64,000 nucleotides of DNA from Spirosoma luteum DSM 19990 (GTDB taxonomy: Bacteria > Bacteroidota > Bacteroidia > Cytophagales > Spirosomataceae), in NCBI RefSeq assembly GCF_000374065.1, contig NZ_KB893265.1, positions 170 through 64,169 on the forward strand, in the 5' to 3' direction. The position numbers and the translations under genes are program-made. This document shows, one piece after another, positions 1 through 7,581 of the stretch; position 1 is the stretch's first letter, and the number at the start of each line of letters is the position of its first letter. The notes under the pieces were generated by a model that ran no database searches, was not told the origin of the DNA, and saw only the letters and a program-made list of their open reading frames with translations.

Positions 1-332
1 AAGTACGTTGCCGGGAATTAATTCGTCAGACTTGCGATACACTGGATGTTCAGATTTTAAAGGGTGTTGTGAGTAAAGATCATATTCACCTTCACGTAAG
101 TTATCCGCCCAAGTTGAGTATCAGTGACATGTTGAAACGGTTGAAGGGCCGCAGTGCTAAAGTCTTACTGGAAGAGTATTCAGAACTTAAGAAGCGGTAT
201 TGGGGCGGCCATTTATGGGGTATCGGATACGGTGTTTGGAGTACAGGTAACATAACTGATGAGATGATTCAGCAATATTTAGACCATCATAAAGAGGGCC
301 CTAACAGTGACCAGAATTTCATTCTGGAATAA
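1..332 (+). CDS. tnpA: IS200/IS605-family transposase TnpA, 3' part (start lies before the window)
   Basis: Y1 HUH single-strand transposase that cuts and joins the ends of an IS200/IS605 element. The open frame runs from base 3 without a start codon in the expected place and reads through residues LIRQTCDTLDVQILKGVVSKDH, so the gene begins upstream of the window; the GTG at 69 is an internal valine codon, not the start. The visible part holds the HUH pair in KDHIHLH, the typical RLKGRSAK stretch, the KKRYWGGHLW motif and the C-terminal helix with the candidate nucleophile tyrosine in MIQQYLDHH. Length after the HUH motif matches the family, so the 3' end is intact. The palindromic DNA downstream fits the element's right end. 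Family assignment is very secure; whether the element is active cannot be told without its left end. Confidence 0.93.
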   Translation, partial: VRCRELIRQTCDTLDVQILKGVVSKDHIHLHVSYPPKLSISDMLKRLKGRSAKVLLEEYSELKKRYWGGHLWGIGYGVWSTGNITDEMIQQYLDHHKEGPNSDQNFILE

Positions 333-430
333 GAATACACTTGAGTGTAGGGTTTCAATAGGCTTCAGCCTACCCCTCAACGGGCTTTAGCCATCTTGTC
401 AACCTATGGGTTTTTAACCCATAGTATTTG
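333..430. mobile_element. right end of the IS200/IS605 element
   Basis: Directly after the transposase stop lie two short hairpins: TAGGCT (359-364) with AGCCTA (367-372), and CTATGGGTT (404-412) with AACCCATAG (416-424), a perfect 9-bp stem with a 3-base loop. Such subterminal imperfect palindromes at the ends are what TnpA of this family recognises. The exact cleavage site is not determined; the end at about 430 is an estimate. Confidence 0.65.
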
Positions 431-466
431 AGTTGTCAACTCGCCAACTCACTAACTGAAGGCTGC

Positions 467-1120
467 CTATTTTCCCCAATCGGCCGGGTTTTCCCGCCAG
501 GAGGCCAGGGATTGCATGGCACTGGCCGAAATATAATTGAGTGACTGCGCTTCGGTCAACAGCGTTTCGTAGTTGCTCAGGCAGGCCAGGGGTACGTTTT
601 TGGCCGCAAAATTGGCATCGGCCACGGGAAAGCCGTACGTGAAGATAGCCGCCATGCCAATCACTTCGGCACCAGATGCCCGCAACGCATCCACCACTTT
701 GAGTGAACTGCCGCCCGTTGAAATCAAGTCTTCAATGACTACTACCTTTTGTGGGCCAAGTGGGCCGCTCTCGGGCAGATGCCCTTCAATCTGTTTCCCC
801 ATGCCGTGGGCCTTGGGTTCGGGCCGGACGTAGCAGTAGGGGAGACCCAGGGCATCGGCCACCAGGGCACCCTGCGGAATTCCCGCCGTAGCGACTCCAG
901 CGATAACCTCAACCCCCGGAAACTGAAATTGAATCAGTTCGGCCAGGGCGTTTTTAATAAAACTGCGTACGTTGGGATACGCCAGGGTGACCCGGTTATC
1001 GCAGTAGATGGGCGACTTCCAGCCCGAACTCCAGATAAAAGGCTCTTCTGGCCGGAGTTGAACCGCTTTTACGGCTAGTAAATGCTGAGCTACTGCCTGT
1101 TGAATAGTTGTTGCGTCCAC
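467..1120 (-). CDS. pyrE: orotate phosphoribosyltransferase
   Basis: Cytosolic enzyme of pyrimidine synthesis that joins orotate and PRPP to give orotidine 5'-phosphate. The 217-residue protein has the usual length. The N-terminal part contains GWKSPIYCDNR, residues 71-83 carry the AGVATAGIPQGAL stretch, and the PRPP-binding loop is at about 126-138 (VVVIEDLISTGGSS). It is the last gene of a minus-strand series and follows the CNNM/CorC-like gene by 19 bases, so it is probably cotranscribed with it. Downstream on the same strand lies the IS200 right end. Confidence 0.96.
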   Translation of the reverse strand: MDATTIQQAVAQHLLAVKAVQLRPEEPFIWSSGWKSPIYCDNRVTLAYPNVRSFIKNALAELIQFQFPGVEVIAGVATAGIPQGALVADALGLPYCYVRPEPKAHGMGKQIEGHLPESGPLGPQKVVVIEDLISTGGSSLKVVDALRASGAEVIGMAAIFTYGFPVADANFAAKNVPLACLSNYETLLTEAQSLNYISASAMQSLASWRENPADWGK

Positions 1121-1139
1121 AGAAATTCAGGTTATATGC

Positions 1140-2441
1140 TTAGTCTTTTTCGGGGTTGAGCTGGACTTTTACCGTGTCGATGCGCGTACCGTCCATGGAA
1201 ACAACCGTAAACGTAAAAGGAGATACGTCAACGACTTCGCCCACTTTTGGTACATCCTCGTGCATGGCCAGAATCAGCCCGCCCAGGGTATCGTAGCGGG
1301 CCGATGTCCGACTGCCTTCGGGTATTTGCCAGCCGTATGTTTTGTTCAGGTCGTCAATCTCGTGGCGGGCACTCAGCAACCAGGTGTTTTCGTCGATTTG
1401 CTGTTCGGTCCAGTCTTCGTTGGTATCGTACTCATCCTGGATCTCCCCAAAAATCTGCTCGACCATATCTTCCACGCTCACAATACCGGCCGTTCCGCCA
1501 AACTCATCGACAACCAGAGCCAGGCTTTTACGTTCGGCCAGAAACCGCAGAAACAGGTCCTGAGCGGGCATCGTTTGGGGAATGGTAATAATAGGCGTAA
1601 TGATTTCCTCGACGGTAGCCGGTTTCCGGAACAGGGCCAGGGCATGACAGTATCCGATTACGTTGTCAATGGTATCGCGGTAGACTAAGATTTTGGAGTG
1701 CCCGCTGTCCTGAAAAGCCTGCCGTAATTCTTCCACCGAATCCTCCACATCAATGGCCGTAATGTCGGTACGGGGAACCAAGCAGTCACGCACCCGCACA
1801 TCCCGAAACTCAATGGCATTGTTGAAAATCTGCGTGTCTACTTCGACATCTTTCTCAGTATCGGCTTTCTGATTTAGTTGCTGGAGGTAGTGGTTTAGAT
1901 CTGTCAGGCCAAAAACGGGCCGGATTTCCGGATTCTTTTTGCCCAATACGTACCGGATAAAAAAACGGGATGTACCTACCAGGAGCCGGACAACAGGCGC
2001 AATTGCTTTATAAATAACCCAGATTGGGATGGCCAGTGCTTCCAGAAACCGGTCCGGGTGAATAAGGGCCAGACTTTTGGGGACGTAGTCGGCCAGGGGC
2101 AGAAAAATCAGGGTCAGAATGAGGGTTTCAATGGAAATGACGACGAATTCATTCGCAGCCCAGTCGGGCGGAAGCAGGGCAAGCAGTAGTGGATTCAGCC
2201 CCATTACACCCAGCACGGTATACAGCACCAGAAAGAGTGTGTTGCCCGTAAGGGTGGTGCCCACGAAGAGAATGGGGTTTTTCAGGAATCCAGACACCAG
2301 TTTCTCCCCAAGCGGCCCCTGCTTGCTATGGAGTTCAAAATAAAGCCGGTTAACAGACACATAAGCCATCTCGACCGCCGAGAAAAAACCGGCCAGCACA
2401 AGGGCAATCAAAGCACCAAACAAAAGGACGTAGGATTCCAA
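1140..2441 (-). CDS. CNNM/CorC-type membrane protein (DUF21 + CBS pair + CorC_HlyC)
   Basis: Hemolysin-C/CorC-like inner-membrane protein of 433 residues; relatives act in magnesium or cobalt homeostasis, and in gliding Bacteroidota one member is named GldE. An N-terminal DUF21 region with several membrane segments (start MESYVLLFGALIALVLAG, then the typical FFSAVEMAYVSVNR) covers about residues 1-180. A CBS pair follows at about 205-325, with VPRTDITAIDV and the VDEFGGTAGIVS signature, and a CorC_HlyC domain at about 345-425 (RYDTLGGLIL). A second, separate relative is encoded at 24680-25969. The gene follows the small membrane gene after a long inverted repeat that occupies its whole leader. 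Which substrate it handles, or whether it is the gliding protein, cannot be decided from sequence alone. Confidence 0.88.
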   Translation of the reverse strand: MESYVLLFGALIALVLAGFFSAVEMAYVSVNRLYFELHSKQGPLGEKLVSGFLKNPILFVGTTLTGNTLFLVLYTVLGVMGLNPLLLALLPPDWAANEFVVISIETLILTLIFLPLADYVPKSLALIHPDRFLEALAIPIWVIYKAIAPVVRLLVGTSRFFIRYVLGKKNPEIRPVFGLTDLNHYLQQLNQKADTEKDVEVDTQIFNNAIEFRDVRVRDCLVPRTDITAIDVEDSVEELRQAFQDSGHSKILVYRDTIDNVIGYCHALALFRKPATVEEIITPIITIPQTMPAQDLFLRFLAERKSLALVVDEFGGTAGIVSVEDMVEQIFGEIQDEYDTNEDWTEQQIDENTWLLSARHEIDDLNKTYGWQIPEGSRTSARYDTLGGLILAMHEDVPKVGEVVDVSPFTFTVVSMDGTRIDTVKVQLNPEKD

Positions 2442-2447
2442 ACAGGT

Positions 2448-2544
2448 TTATGGTTTGTCGTTTATAATTCACGGTTTGAAGTCTACGGCTGGCTGACGCA
2501 TAAATTCATAATGCGTCAGCCAGCCGTAGACTTCAAACCGTGAA
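2448..2544. repeat. perfect 34-bp inverted repeat in the leader of the CNNM/CorC-like gene
   Basis: Arms 2468-2501 and 2511-2544 are perfectly complementary over 34 bases with a 9-base spacer. The right arm abuts the stop of the small membrane gene; the left flank (2445-2466) carries AT-rich words of the GGTTTATGG type up to the start codon at 2441. The tip contains CTGACGCAT. No T-run follows on the minus strand, so it does not look like a simple intrinsic terminator. Related words recur at 19453-19555 and 35470-35521. Confidence 0.9.
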
Positions 2545-2769
2545 CTATTTCTTCTTCTTTCTTCTCTCTACCGGTTGCTTAGCCGTGGGTGATATGGCTT
2601 TTTCCTGCTCGATGCGTTTAGTACGAACGTACTGGAACGCCAGCAAAAAGCCCAGAAACAGCATCAACAGCCAGTAACTATCACCAAAGGTAGTACGCTG
2701 GTACTCGGCTATCCAGATGACTAGAAAGCCAGCGGCAAGCGCCAGCAGTATTATTTCACGGAGTTTCAT
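2545..2769 (-). CDS. small membrane protein of unknown function
   Basis: A 74-residue protein with two hydrophobic stretches (about 6-20 and 30-47) and a very basic end (RRKKKK), consistent with two membrane helices and a cytoplasmic tail. It lies downstream of ccmF and upstream of the CNNM/CorC-like gene on the same strand. I do not recognise a family. Its position suggests cotranscription with the cytochrome c maturation genes, but the inverted repeats on both sides may separate the transcripts. Confidence 0.6.
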   Translation of the reverse strand: MKLREIILLALAAGFLVIWIAEYQRTTFGDSYWLLMLFLGFLLAFQYVRTKRIEQEKAISPTAKQPVERRKKKK

Positions 2770-2772
2770 ACG

Positions 2773-2857
2773 TCAGTTAAGGAGTCAGTCAATCAGTTGG
2801 TCAGCCGATGAATTGGTCAATCGGGATTAACTAACCGACGGATTAACTGGCTAACTG
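2773..2857. repeat. degenerate inverted repeat between ccmF and the small membrane gene
   Basis: The segment starts with CAGTTAAGGAGTCAG and ends with ATTAACTGGCTAACTG; the two halves are built from variants of CAGTTA/TAACTG and TTGGTCA/TGACCAA words and can pair imperfectly around 2806-2816. It is the leader of the 74-residue gene and slightly overlaps the ccmF stop. Built like the other leader repeats in this window but strongly decayed. Confidence 0.45.
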
Positions 2858-5509
2858 CTTCCCTTTTTTTCCTTCCCGGTAGCGCCGTACAGTAGCAATA
2901 AGAAAGCCAATGACAACCACGATTGTGCCAATCCACAGGATGTTGATAAGCGGTTTTTCGAACGCTTTCATCACGATATAATCGCGCTGGGTCCGGTTCA
3001 CGGCGAAGGTGAACTTACCCGTTTGCGGGTCAATTTCGTTGAGTTGAATGCGTACGCCCAGCTCGTCACTCATTTCGGCCGGGTGGGCCACCATACGATT
3101 TTTAATGACGAAAGCCGGGTTAAGCACATGCTCACCGTTCTTGTCGAGCACCCGTACTACCGCCCGAACGGCTGCGTCGTTGGGGCCTACGTCAATGCCG
3201 TCTACCTTATCGGTTCGTACTACATTGTCCAGAATGGCTACGTAATCGTTCAGGAAAAATGTGTCTTTAACGGCAACCGAGAATGTTTCGGTTTTCTCCC
3301 ATTTACTCTCCTCCATCGGATCGGGAGCCGTGGCTATATACGTATAAATGTCCCGCCCGATGGTATGGCGGCTATCCGGCGACAGAATCACACCCATGCG
3401 GGGATTAACCTGAATACGGGGGTACAGCGTGAAAATCTGACCACTTGGCTCGCGGTATTCAACGGCGTAGTGGACGTTTTCGGGATACAACGCCAGCGTA
3501 TCGCCTTTTTTGTGGTAAAGTTTACCGTTCTGCTCAATATCGCGCTGGGCAATACCATGGAAGTCGCCCTCAATCGGCATCACATCCTGACGCGGCACAT
3601 AGCCTGGCACATCGCGCACTTCCACCCACTGCCCCCGGTACGTGACCTGGTACTGATCCATACGCTCCTGCTGGTTGAGCCACAGCAGCACATTCTCCTT
3701 ATTCTCTTTATTACCGTTCTTGGTGAAGTCATCCGAATTGGAAATCATCAGGCCGCTGTTGTTCATGGAAATGATGCGCGAGTAGCCGGACGAATACAGA
3801 ATACCAATTAGCATGAGCGCCAGACCCAGGTGCGCAATAGCTCCCCCCGACATACGGTAGTTTCCCTGGATAATGCCCAGTAAAATGGTGCCGTTGGTTG
3901 TGAGTGCAAAAACCGACGCAACCAGCAAGGCCATGTAAACCGGGTTCTTGACGGAGCCAAACGTAATCAGACCCGCGCTGATGAGCAGCGTCAGGATGGC
4001 GGGCGTAATCAGGGCATCCCACTTTTTGTTTTCCAGCTTTCGCCACCACATAAACTGGCCGATGCCGGTGAGCAGCGCGATGACCACGAAAAACCAGATC
4101 TGGAATTTTGAGTAGTGCGCTGCCTGGTCGGCGGGCAGCGCCATGTTGGATACTTTGCCAAACGCTTCCAGAATCTTGTTGTAAACCGGTATGGAGGTGG
4201 TGGCGATAACCTGAAAAGCAGCCAGACAAACAACTATGGCACCAATAAAAAGCCAGAACTCTTTGGTATAAACAGAAGCTTCCTGCTCGTCGCTGGGAAT
4301 CGTTTTCCATTTGACAGTAGCCAGTACTATAGCCAGGACCACAAACACCAGCAGATAAACCAGCAACTGGCCGGATAACCCTAAGTCCGTAAAGGAGTGT
4401 ACCGACGCGTTGCCCAGAATACCGCTCCGGGTCAGGAATGTAGCGTACAGAATCAGTAGAAACGTGCTGATAGTTAAGATAATAGCCGATTTAAGGCCCG
4501 TTGAACTACGTTTGGCAATCAGCATGGTGTGTAGCGCGGCTACCATAACCAGCCAGGGAACGTACACCGCATTCTCGACGGGGTCCCAGTTCCAGTAGCC
4601 GCCAAAGTTGAGCGTTTCGTAGGCCCAGTAGCCACCCATCATGATACCGATTCCCAGAATCATGGCACCGAATAAGGTCCAGGGTAGTGCAGGGCGAATC
4701 CATTCGAGGGGCTGATTGCGCCAAAGGCCGGCGACGCAGTAGGCAAAAGGCACCATCGTCAGAGCAAATCCGAGAAACAGCGTAGGCGGGTGAATCACCA
4801 TCCAGTAATTCTGCAATAAGGGATTCAGCCCGTTTCCGTCTTTAGGGATAAAATTCGGGTCAGAGGCAAAGATGGGTGCTTCGGGCATCGCATTCCGCAA
4901 CAGCAGGAAGGGCGAAGAACCCAGTTTGAACGTCTCGCCAAAGACGACACCCAGAATCATGGAAGCCAGAAACGCCTGCACCAGGGCGAAGATGGTCATA
5001 ACGGGAGCTTCCCATTTCGAGCCGCTACTCTGCATCAAAATGGCACCCAACACGGCATTCCAGAATAGCCAGAGCAGGAACGAACCTTCCTGACTTTCCC
5101 AGAAACAGGCAATCATGTACTGAACCGGTAAGGCCAGCGACGAGTGACTCCAGGCGTAATGGTACTCGAAATAGTGGTTGAAAATGATATAGAACAGACA
5201 CGACGCTACCCCAACAACAGCCGCTCCGTGCAGGTAAAAGGACCAGCGGGCCAGCGTCCGCCAATCGTCTTTGCTTTCGGTCAGTGATGCCTGGTTAACC
5301 TTGTTGGGCGGAGTTTTACGTTTGGCTGTTTTACCATTAAAAGTTGATTCTCCGGCATAGGCCAGCTGCAATTCTTCTACGGGCTTGGCCTGCGTGCTTT
5401 TTCCCTTTCCCAGGGCCGACAGAAAGTAGGCAACCGTTGCGACGAGTGCCGTAACGAAGGAAAGAATAACAAAAAAATGGCCGAGTTGACCAACTGTGGT
5501 ATGTATCAT
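2843..5509 (-). CDS. ccmF: cytochrome c haem lyase subunit CcmF
   Basis: Polytopic inner-membrane protein that, in system I, moves haem from CcmE to apocytochrome c. The 888 residues exceed the classical 650 because of a linker (about 33-80) and a long periplasmic region near 600-840. The haem-binding WWD domain is at about 292-318 (GGYWNWDPVENAVYVPW), with candidate haem-ligand histidines in YHYAWSHSS near 116-122 and in VIHPPTLFLGF near 239-249. The gene starts inside the stop of the toxin gene (ATGA at 5506-5509), which indicates translational coupling. No ccmH or ccmG is seen in the window. Identification is very secure. Confidence 0.95.
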   Translation of the reverse strand: MIHTTVGQLGHFFVILSFVTALVATVAYFLSALGKGKSTQAKPVEELQLAYAGESTFNGKTAKRKTPPNKVNQASLTESKDDWRTLARWSFYLHGAAVVGVASCLFYIIFNHYFEYHYAWSHSSLALPVQYMIACFWESQEGSFLLWLFWNAVLGAILMQSSGSKWEAPVMTIFALVQAFLASMILGVVFGETFKLGSSPFLLLRNAMPEAPIFASDPNFIPKDGNGLNPLLQNYWMVIHPPTLFLGFALTMVPFAYCVAGLWRNQPLEWIRPALPWTLFGAMILGIGIMMGGYWAYETLNFGGYWNWDPVENAVYVPWLVMVAALHTMLIAKRSSTGLKSAIILTISTFLLILYATFLTRSGILGNASVHSFTDLGLSGQLLVYLLVFVVLAIVLATVKWKTIPSDEQEASVYTKEFWLFIGAIVVCLAAFQVIATTSIPVYNKILEAFGKVSNMALPADQAAHYSKFQIWFFVVIALLTGIGQFMWWRKLENKKWDALITPAILTLLISAGLITFGSVKNPVYMALLVASVFALTTNGTILLGIIQGNYRMSGGAIAHLGLALMLIGILYSSGYSRIISMNNSGLMISNSDDFTKNGNKENKENVLLWLNQQERMDQYQVTYRGQWVEVRDVPGYVPRQDVMPIEGDFHGIAQRDIEQNGKLYHKKGDTLALYPENVHYAVEYREPSGQIFTLYPRIQVNPRMGVILSPDSRHTIGRDIYTYIATAPDPMEESKWEKTETFSVAVKDTFFLNDYVAILDNVVRTDKVDGIDVGPNDAAVRAVVRVLDKNGEHVLNPAFVIKNRMVAHPAEMSDELGVRIQLNEIDPQTGKFTFAVNRTQRDYIVMKAFEKPLINILWIGTIVVVIGFLIATVRRYREGKKGKQLAS

Positions 5510-5772
5510 TGACTAACTATTCTATCGTATTCTGAGTGATGACCGATCCAAAACCAATATAATTCCGTCTCCTCACGTATTGCCAGTACTCGAAAATGGT
5601 CACCAACTCGTGCTGACCACAAACTGTCTTTTCCGCTAATTTCTTTAAAGTGCAGTGATGGATGGAATAAATCTGCCTTGAGCAGTTTAAAATTCTTGTC
5701 AGCTAGTTCCTGAATGTTGGTTGGTAATAAATAATACCGTTTCCAAAATTTATCAGTTGTCCGGTGATTCAT
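5506..5772 (-). CDS. RelE/ParE-superfamily toxin inside the ccm operon
   Basis: An 88-residue protein of the ParE/RelE-like toxin fold. It carries the familiar pattern FWKRYYLLP, then LHFKEISGKDSLWSARVG, HFRVLAI and the C-terminal WFWIGHHSEYDRI, as in the cytotoxic partners of short acidic antitoxins found widely in cyanobacteria and Bacteroidota. Members usually act on mRNA or gyrase; which one applies here is unknown. It overlaps the antitoxin stop by four bases (5769-5772) and its own stop overlaps the ccmF start (5506-5509). Toxin family call is secure, activity is inference. Confidence 0.85.
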   Translation of the reverse strand: MNHRTTDKFWKRYYLLPTNIQELADKNFKLLKADLFHPSLHFKEISGKDSLWSARVGDHFRVLAIREETELYWFWIGHHSEYDRIVSQ

Positions 5773-5966
5773 AAAGGTCTTGTCCGACCTAAACGAATTT
5801 CTTCCTTAGCTTCATTGATTAACTTATCCAGGCGACCTGCTTTTGCATCATCCTCCATCTGCTTATCCCAACGCTCATTGAAAAACTCATGGAGACGAGT
5901 TACTAATCCGTCTAACTCATTTGGTGGCAACTCTTTTGCCGCTTGCTCAATTTCCTGTAGGCTCAT
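5769..5966 (-). CDS. antitoxin partner of the RelE/ParE toxin
   Basis: A 65-residue, mostly helical, charged protein with the pattern WDKQMEDDAKAGRLDKL and the C-terminal GRTRPL, which I recognise from small antitoxins coded just before ParE/RelE-like toxins of the WFWIG-H-EYDR type. The helical N-terminus (EIEQAAKELPPNELDGLV) would make contacts or dimers, the C-terminal tail would wrap the toxin. The start overlaps the ccmE stop (ATGA at 5963-5966) and its stop overlaps the toxin start (5769-5772). No DNA-binding domain is visible, so autoregulation may be weak or absent and expression may follow the ccm promoter. Confidence 0.82.
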   Translation of the reverse strand: MSLQEIEQAAKELPPNELDGLVTRLHEFFNERWDKQMEDDAKAGRLDKLINEAKEEIRLGRTRPL

Positions 5967-6403
5967 AACTTTGCGGTTTTTGCCGTGTGCTCGGTTGTTT
6001 CCAGCTTGCCATCCTGGTACTTAGATGGGCACTTGAGCAGAATTTTGTTGCACTGAAAATGGTCACCTTCCATAGCGCCAATCACCACAATCTGCTCCGA
6101 ACGTTCAAAATCCTGCGGCTTGGGACTGTTATACACTACTTTCTGCGCCCGGTTATCGTTGTCGATCAGCGTAAACTCGAAGTGGTTTGGGTCAATGGCC
6201 GGATTATACAGCATGTCGGCTATTTTTCCCTGCGCGTCTTTGTTCACCTTCCCAACGACGTGAATCATTTTGTCGTCGCCATTCTGCGCCATTTGCTGGG
6301 CTTTCGTAAAGGTCGTGTACACACTGGCATCACCCGCCGTACTGGCAATGACGCCAATAGCAACGGCGATAACGATAATACCGATTATATGAGAGAGTTT
6401 CAT
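5963..6403 (-). CDS. ccmE: cytochrome c maturation haem chaperone CcmE, CxxxY type
   Basis: Membrane-anchored periplasmic chaperone that holds haem covalently and passes it to CcmF. The 146 residues give one N-terminal membrane helix (about 4-21) and an OB-fold domain with HVVGKV and FTLIDND stretches. The haem-attachment site is KCPSKY at 124-129: a cysteine stands where E. coli CcmE has the histidine of HxxxY. CxxxY forms are known from archaea and some bacteria. His115 and Cys118 lie just before it. The gene follows ccmD by 87 bases and is coupled to the antitoxin gene by a four-base overlap. Confidence 0.93.
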   Translation of the reverse strand: MKLSHIIGIIVIAVAIGVIASTAGDASVYTTFTKAQQMAQNGDDKMIHVVGKVNKDAQGKIADMLYNPAIDPNHFEFTLIDNDNRAQKVVYNSPKPQDFERSEQIVVIGAMEGDHFQCNKILLKCPSKYQDGKLETTEHTAKTAKL

Positions 6404-6440
6404 GTTGGTAATTTTAGGGGTTTATAGGTTTAGGTAGTTG

Positions 6441-6504
6441 GTTTACGGTATGGAGTCGCCTTCTGCATCAGGCCACCGAAAATCGGGTACCTAAAACCGT
6501 AAAC
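6441..6504. repeat. short inverted repeat in the ccmE leader
   Basis: GTTTACGGT (6441-6449) pairs with ACCGTAAAC (6496-6504). The region 6404-6490 between ccmD and ccmE otherwise holds AT-rich words such as GGTTTATAGGTTTAGG. Same vocabulary as the longer leader repeats elsewhere in the window, but with short arms. Confidence 0.5.
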
Positions 6505-6751
6505 TATTTTCGCTTTTCTTCTCATTGACTTCTTTTTCCAACTTGCCAATCTGACGGTCAAGTCGGATCAGATAAACGACGATGCCTGCGAAAATCGCTG
6601 CGATAACGGCTACGACCACCCATATCTTGCCATCGGCCCGAAGCTGGTCAGCCATTTCAACGCCACTGGTTACTGGTTGCTGCGCCATTACCTGTTGACT
6701 CAACAGAAGGAGAGCCAGCAGGGACGATTTGAAAAAGGGAGTTCGTTGCAT
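6491..6751 (-). CDS. ccmD: CcmD-family protein
   Basis: An 86-residue protein with a signal-like hydrophobic N-terminus (about 9-23, ending at VMAQQ) and one membrane helix at about 44-62, followed by a charged coil (RLDRQIGKLEKEVNEKK). This layout and its place between ccmC and ccmE match Bacteroidota CcmD-like proteins, which help release haem-loaded CcmE from the CcmABC complex. The extra N-terminal hydrophobic part is longer than in proteobacterial CcmD. The last codons overlap a short inverted repeat (6441-6449 with 6496-6504). Confidence 0.82.
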   Translation of the reverse strand: MQRTPFFKSSLLALLLLSQQVMAQQPVTSGVEMADQLRADGKIWVVVAVIAAIFAGIVVYLIRLDRQIGKLEKEVNEKKSENSLRF

Positions 6752-6818
6752 TGGAAACGTAAATAGCTAAAAAAGTAACGTAAAAATAGCGGGAATCATT
6801 CCGGGAAACGGATGGACT

Positions 6819-7478
6819 TTACTCATCCATCGCGACTTTCACCCGACGCAGTCTAACCCGTAACTGCGTAATCCAGACACCAATGAGCGTAAGGCCAATA
6901 ACGCCCGGATACAGCACCATGCGTAAGTTGTTGTCCATATCGTACTTGCCGAATGCCGGGTTGCCCCCGTTGCCCGGGTGCAGGGAATCGGTCATGCGGG
7001 GAAGAATGAATATGAGCGGAATGAAGACCGCAAAGACGAAAATATTGTAAACCGCTGATATGCGGGCGCGTCGCTGCTCATCGTCAAATGAGCCGCGCAG
7101 AATAAGGTAGGCCATGTACATGAGCATTCCCACGGCGACACTGTTCAGCTTGGGGTCGTTGGGCCACGGGTCACCCCAGGTGAAATTGGCCCAGATTGCC
7201 CCCGTCAGGCATCCCAGCACACCAAACAGAATAGCCGTGTTGGCAAATTCAACCGCTATCAGATCATCATCCATCCGGCCCTTACGCAGGTAGCGAACGG
7301 AGTAGATAACCGACGTAACCAGCAGGATAATCATGGCAAACCAGAGCGGCACGTGAAATGACACATTGCGGATACTCTCGTTCAAAATCGGCTGGCGCGG
7401 TACAGGCCCCAGTAAGCCCCAGAAAATAACATACGTCATAATGACGACCGCAAGGACTTTCCACCAGATATTTTTCAT
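6819..7478 (-). CDS. ccmC: haem exporter CcmC
   Basis: Inner-membrane haem-handling protein that loads haem onto CcmE. The start at 7478 gives MKNIWWKVLAV and a 219-residue protein; an in-frame upstream extension would run into the inverted repeat and is unlikely. Six membrane segments are seen. The WWD-type tryptophan-rich loop is WANFTWGDPWPNDP at about residues 122-135, and His-containing NVSFHVPLWFAMI (about 40-52) and SLHPGNG near 178 provide candidate haem ligands. It follows ccmB with a perfect 41-bp inverted repeat between them. Confidence 0.92.
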   Translation of the reverse strand: MKNIWWKVLAVVIMTYVIFWGLLGPVPRQPILNESIRNVSFHVPLWFAMIILLVTSVIYSVRYLRKGRMDDDLIAVEFANTAILFGVLGCLTGAIWANFTWGDPWPNDPKLNSVAVGMLMYMAYLILRGSFDDEQRRARISAVYNIFVFAVFIPLIFILPRMTDSLHPGNGGNPAFGKYDMDNNLRMVLYPGVIGLTLIGVWITQLRVRLRRVKVAMDE

Positions 7479-7479
7479 C

Positions 7480-7574
7480 AGTTTGATGTTCGTTGTTTGA
7501 TGTTTGTAGTTGGCTGTCGCAGGAGTAGCTGACGCGACAGCCAACTACAAACATCAAACAACGAACATCAAACT
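7480..7574. repeat. perfect 41-bp inverted repeat between ccmB and ccmC
   Basis: Arms 7480-7520 and 7534-7574 are complementary over all 41 bases with a 13-base spacer that includes GCTGAC. On the minus strand the second arm ends one base before the ccmC ATG and consists of repeated words ACAAACATC and AACATCAAAC. This would fold into a very stable stem at the ccmC ribosome-binding region. It has no terminal T-run. Confidence 0.92.
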
Positions 7575-7581
7575 AAGTGTT

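Noticed and set aside
3023-3811. 262-codon plus-strand frame antisense to ccmF
   Set aside because: No domain and covers the conserved CcmF periplasmic region; shadow.
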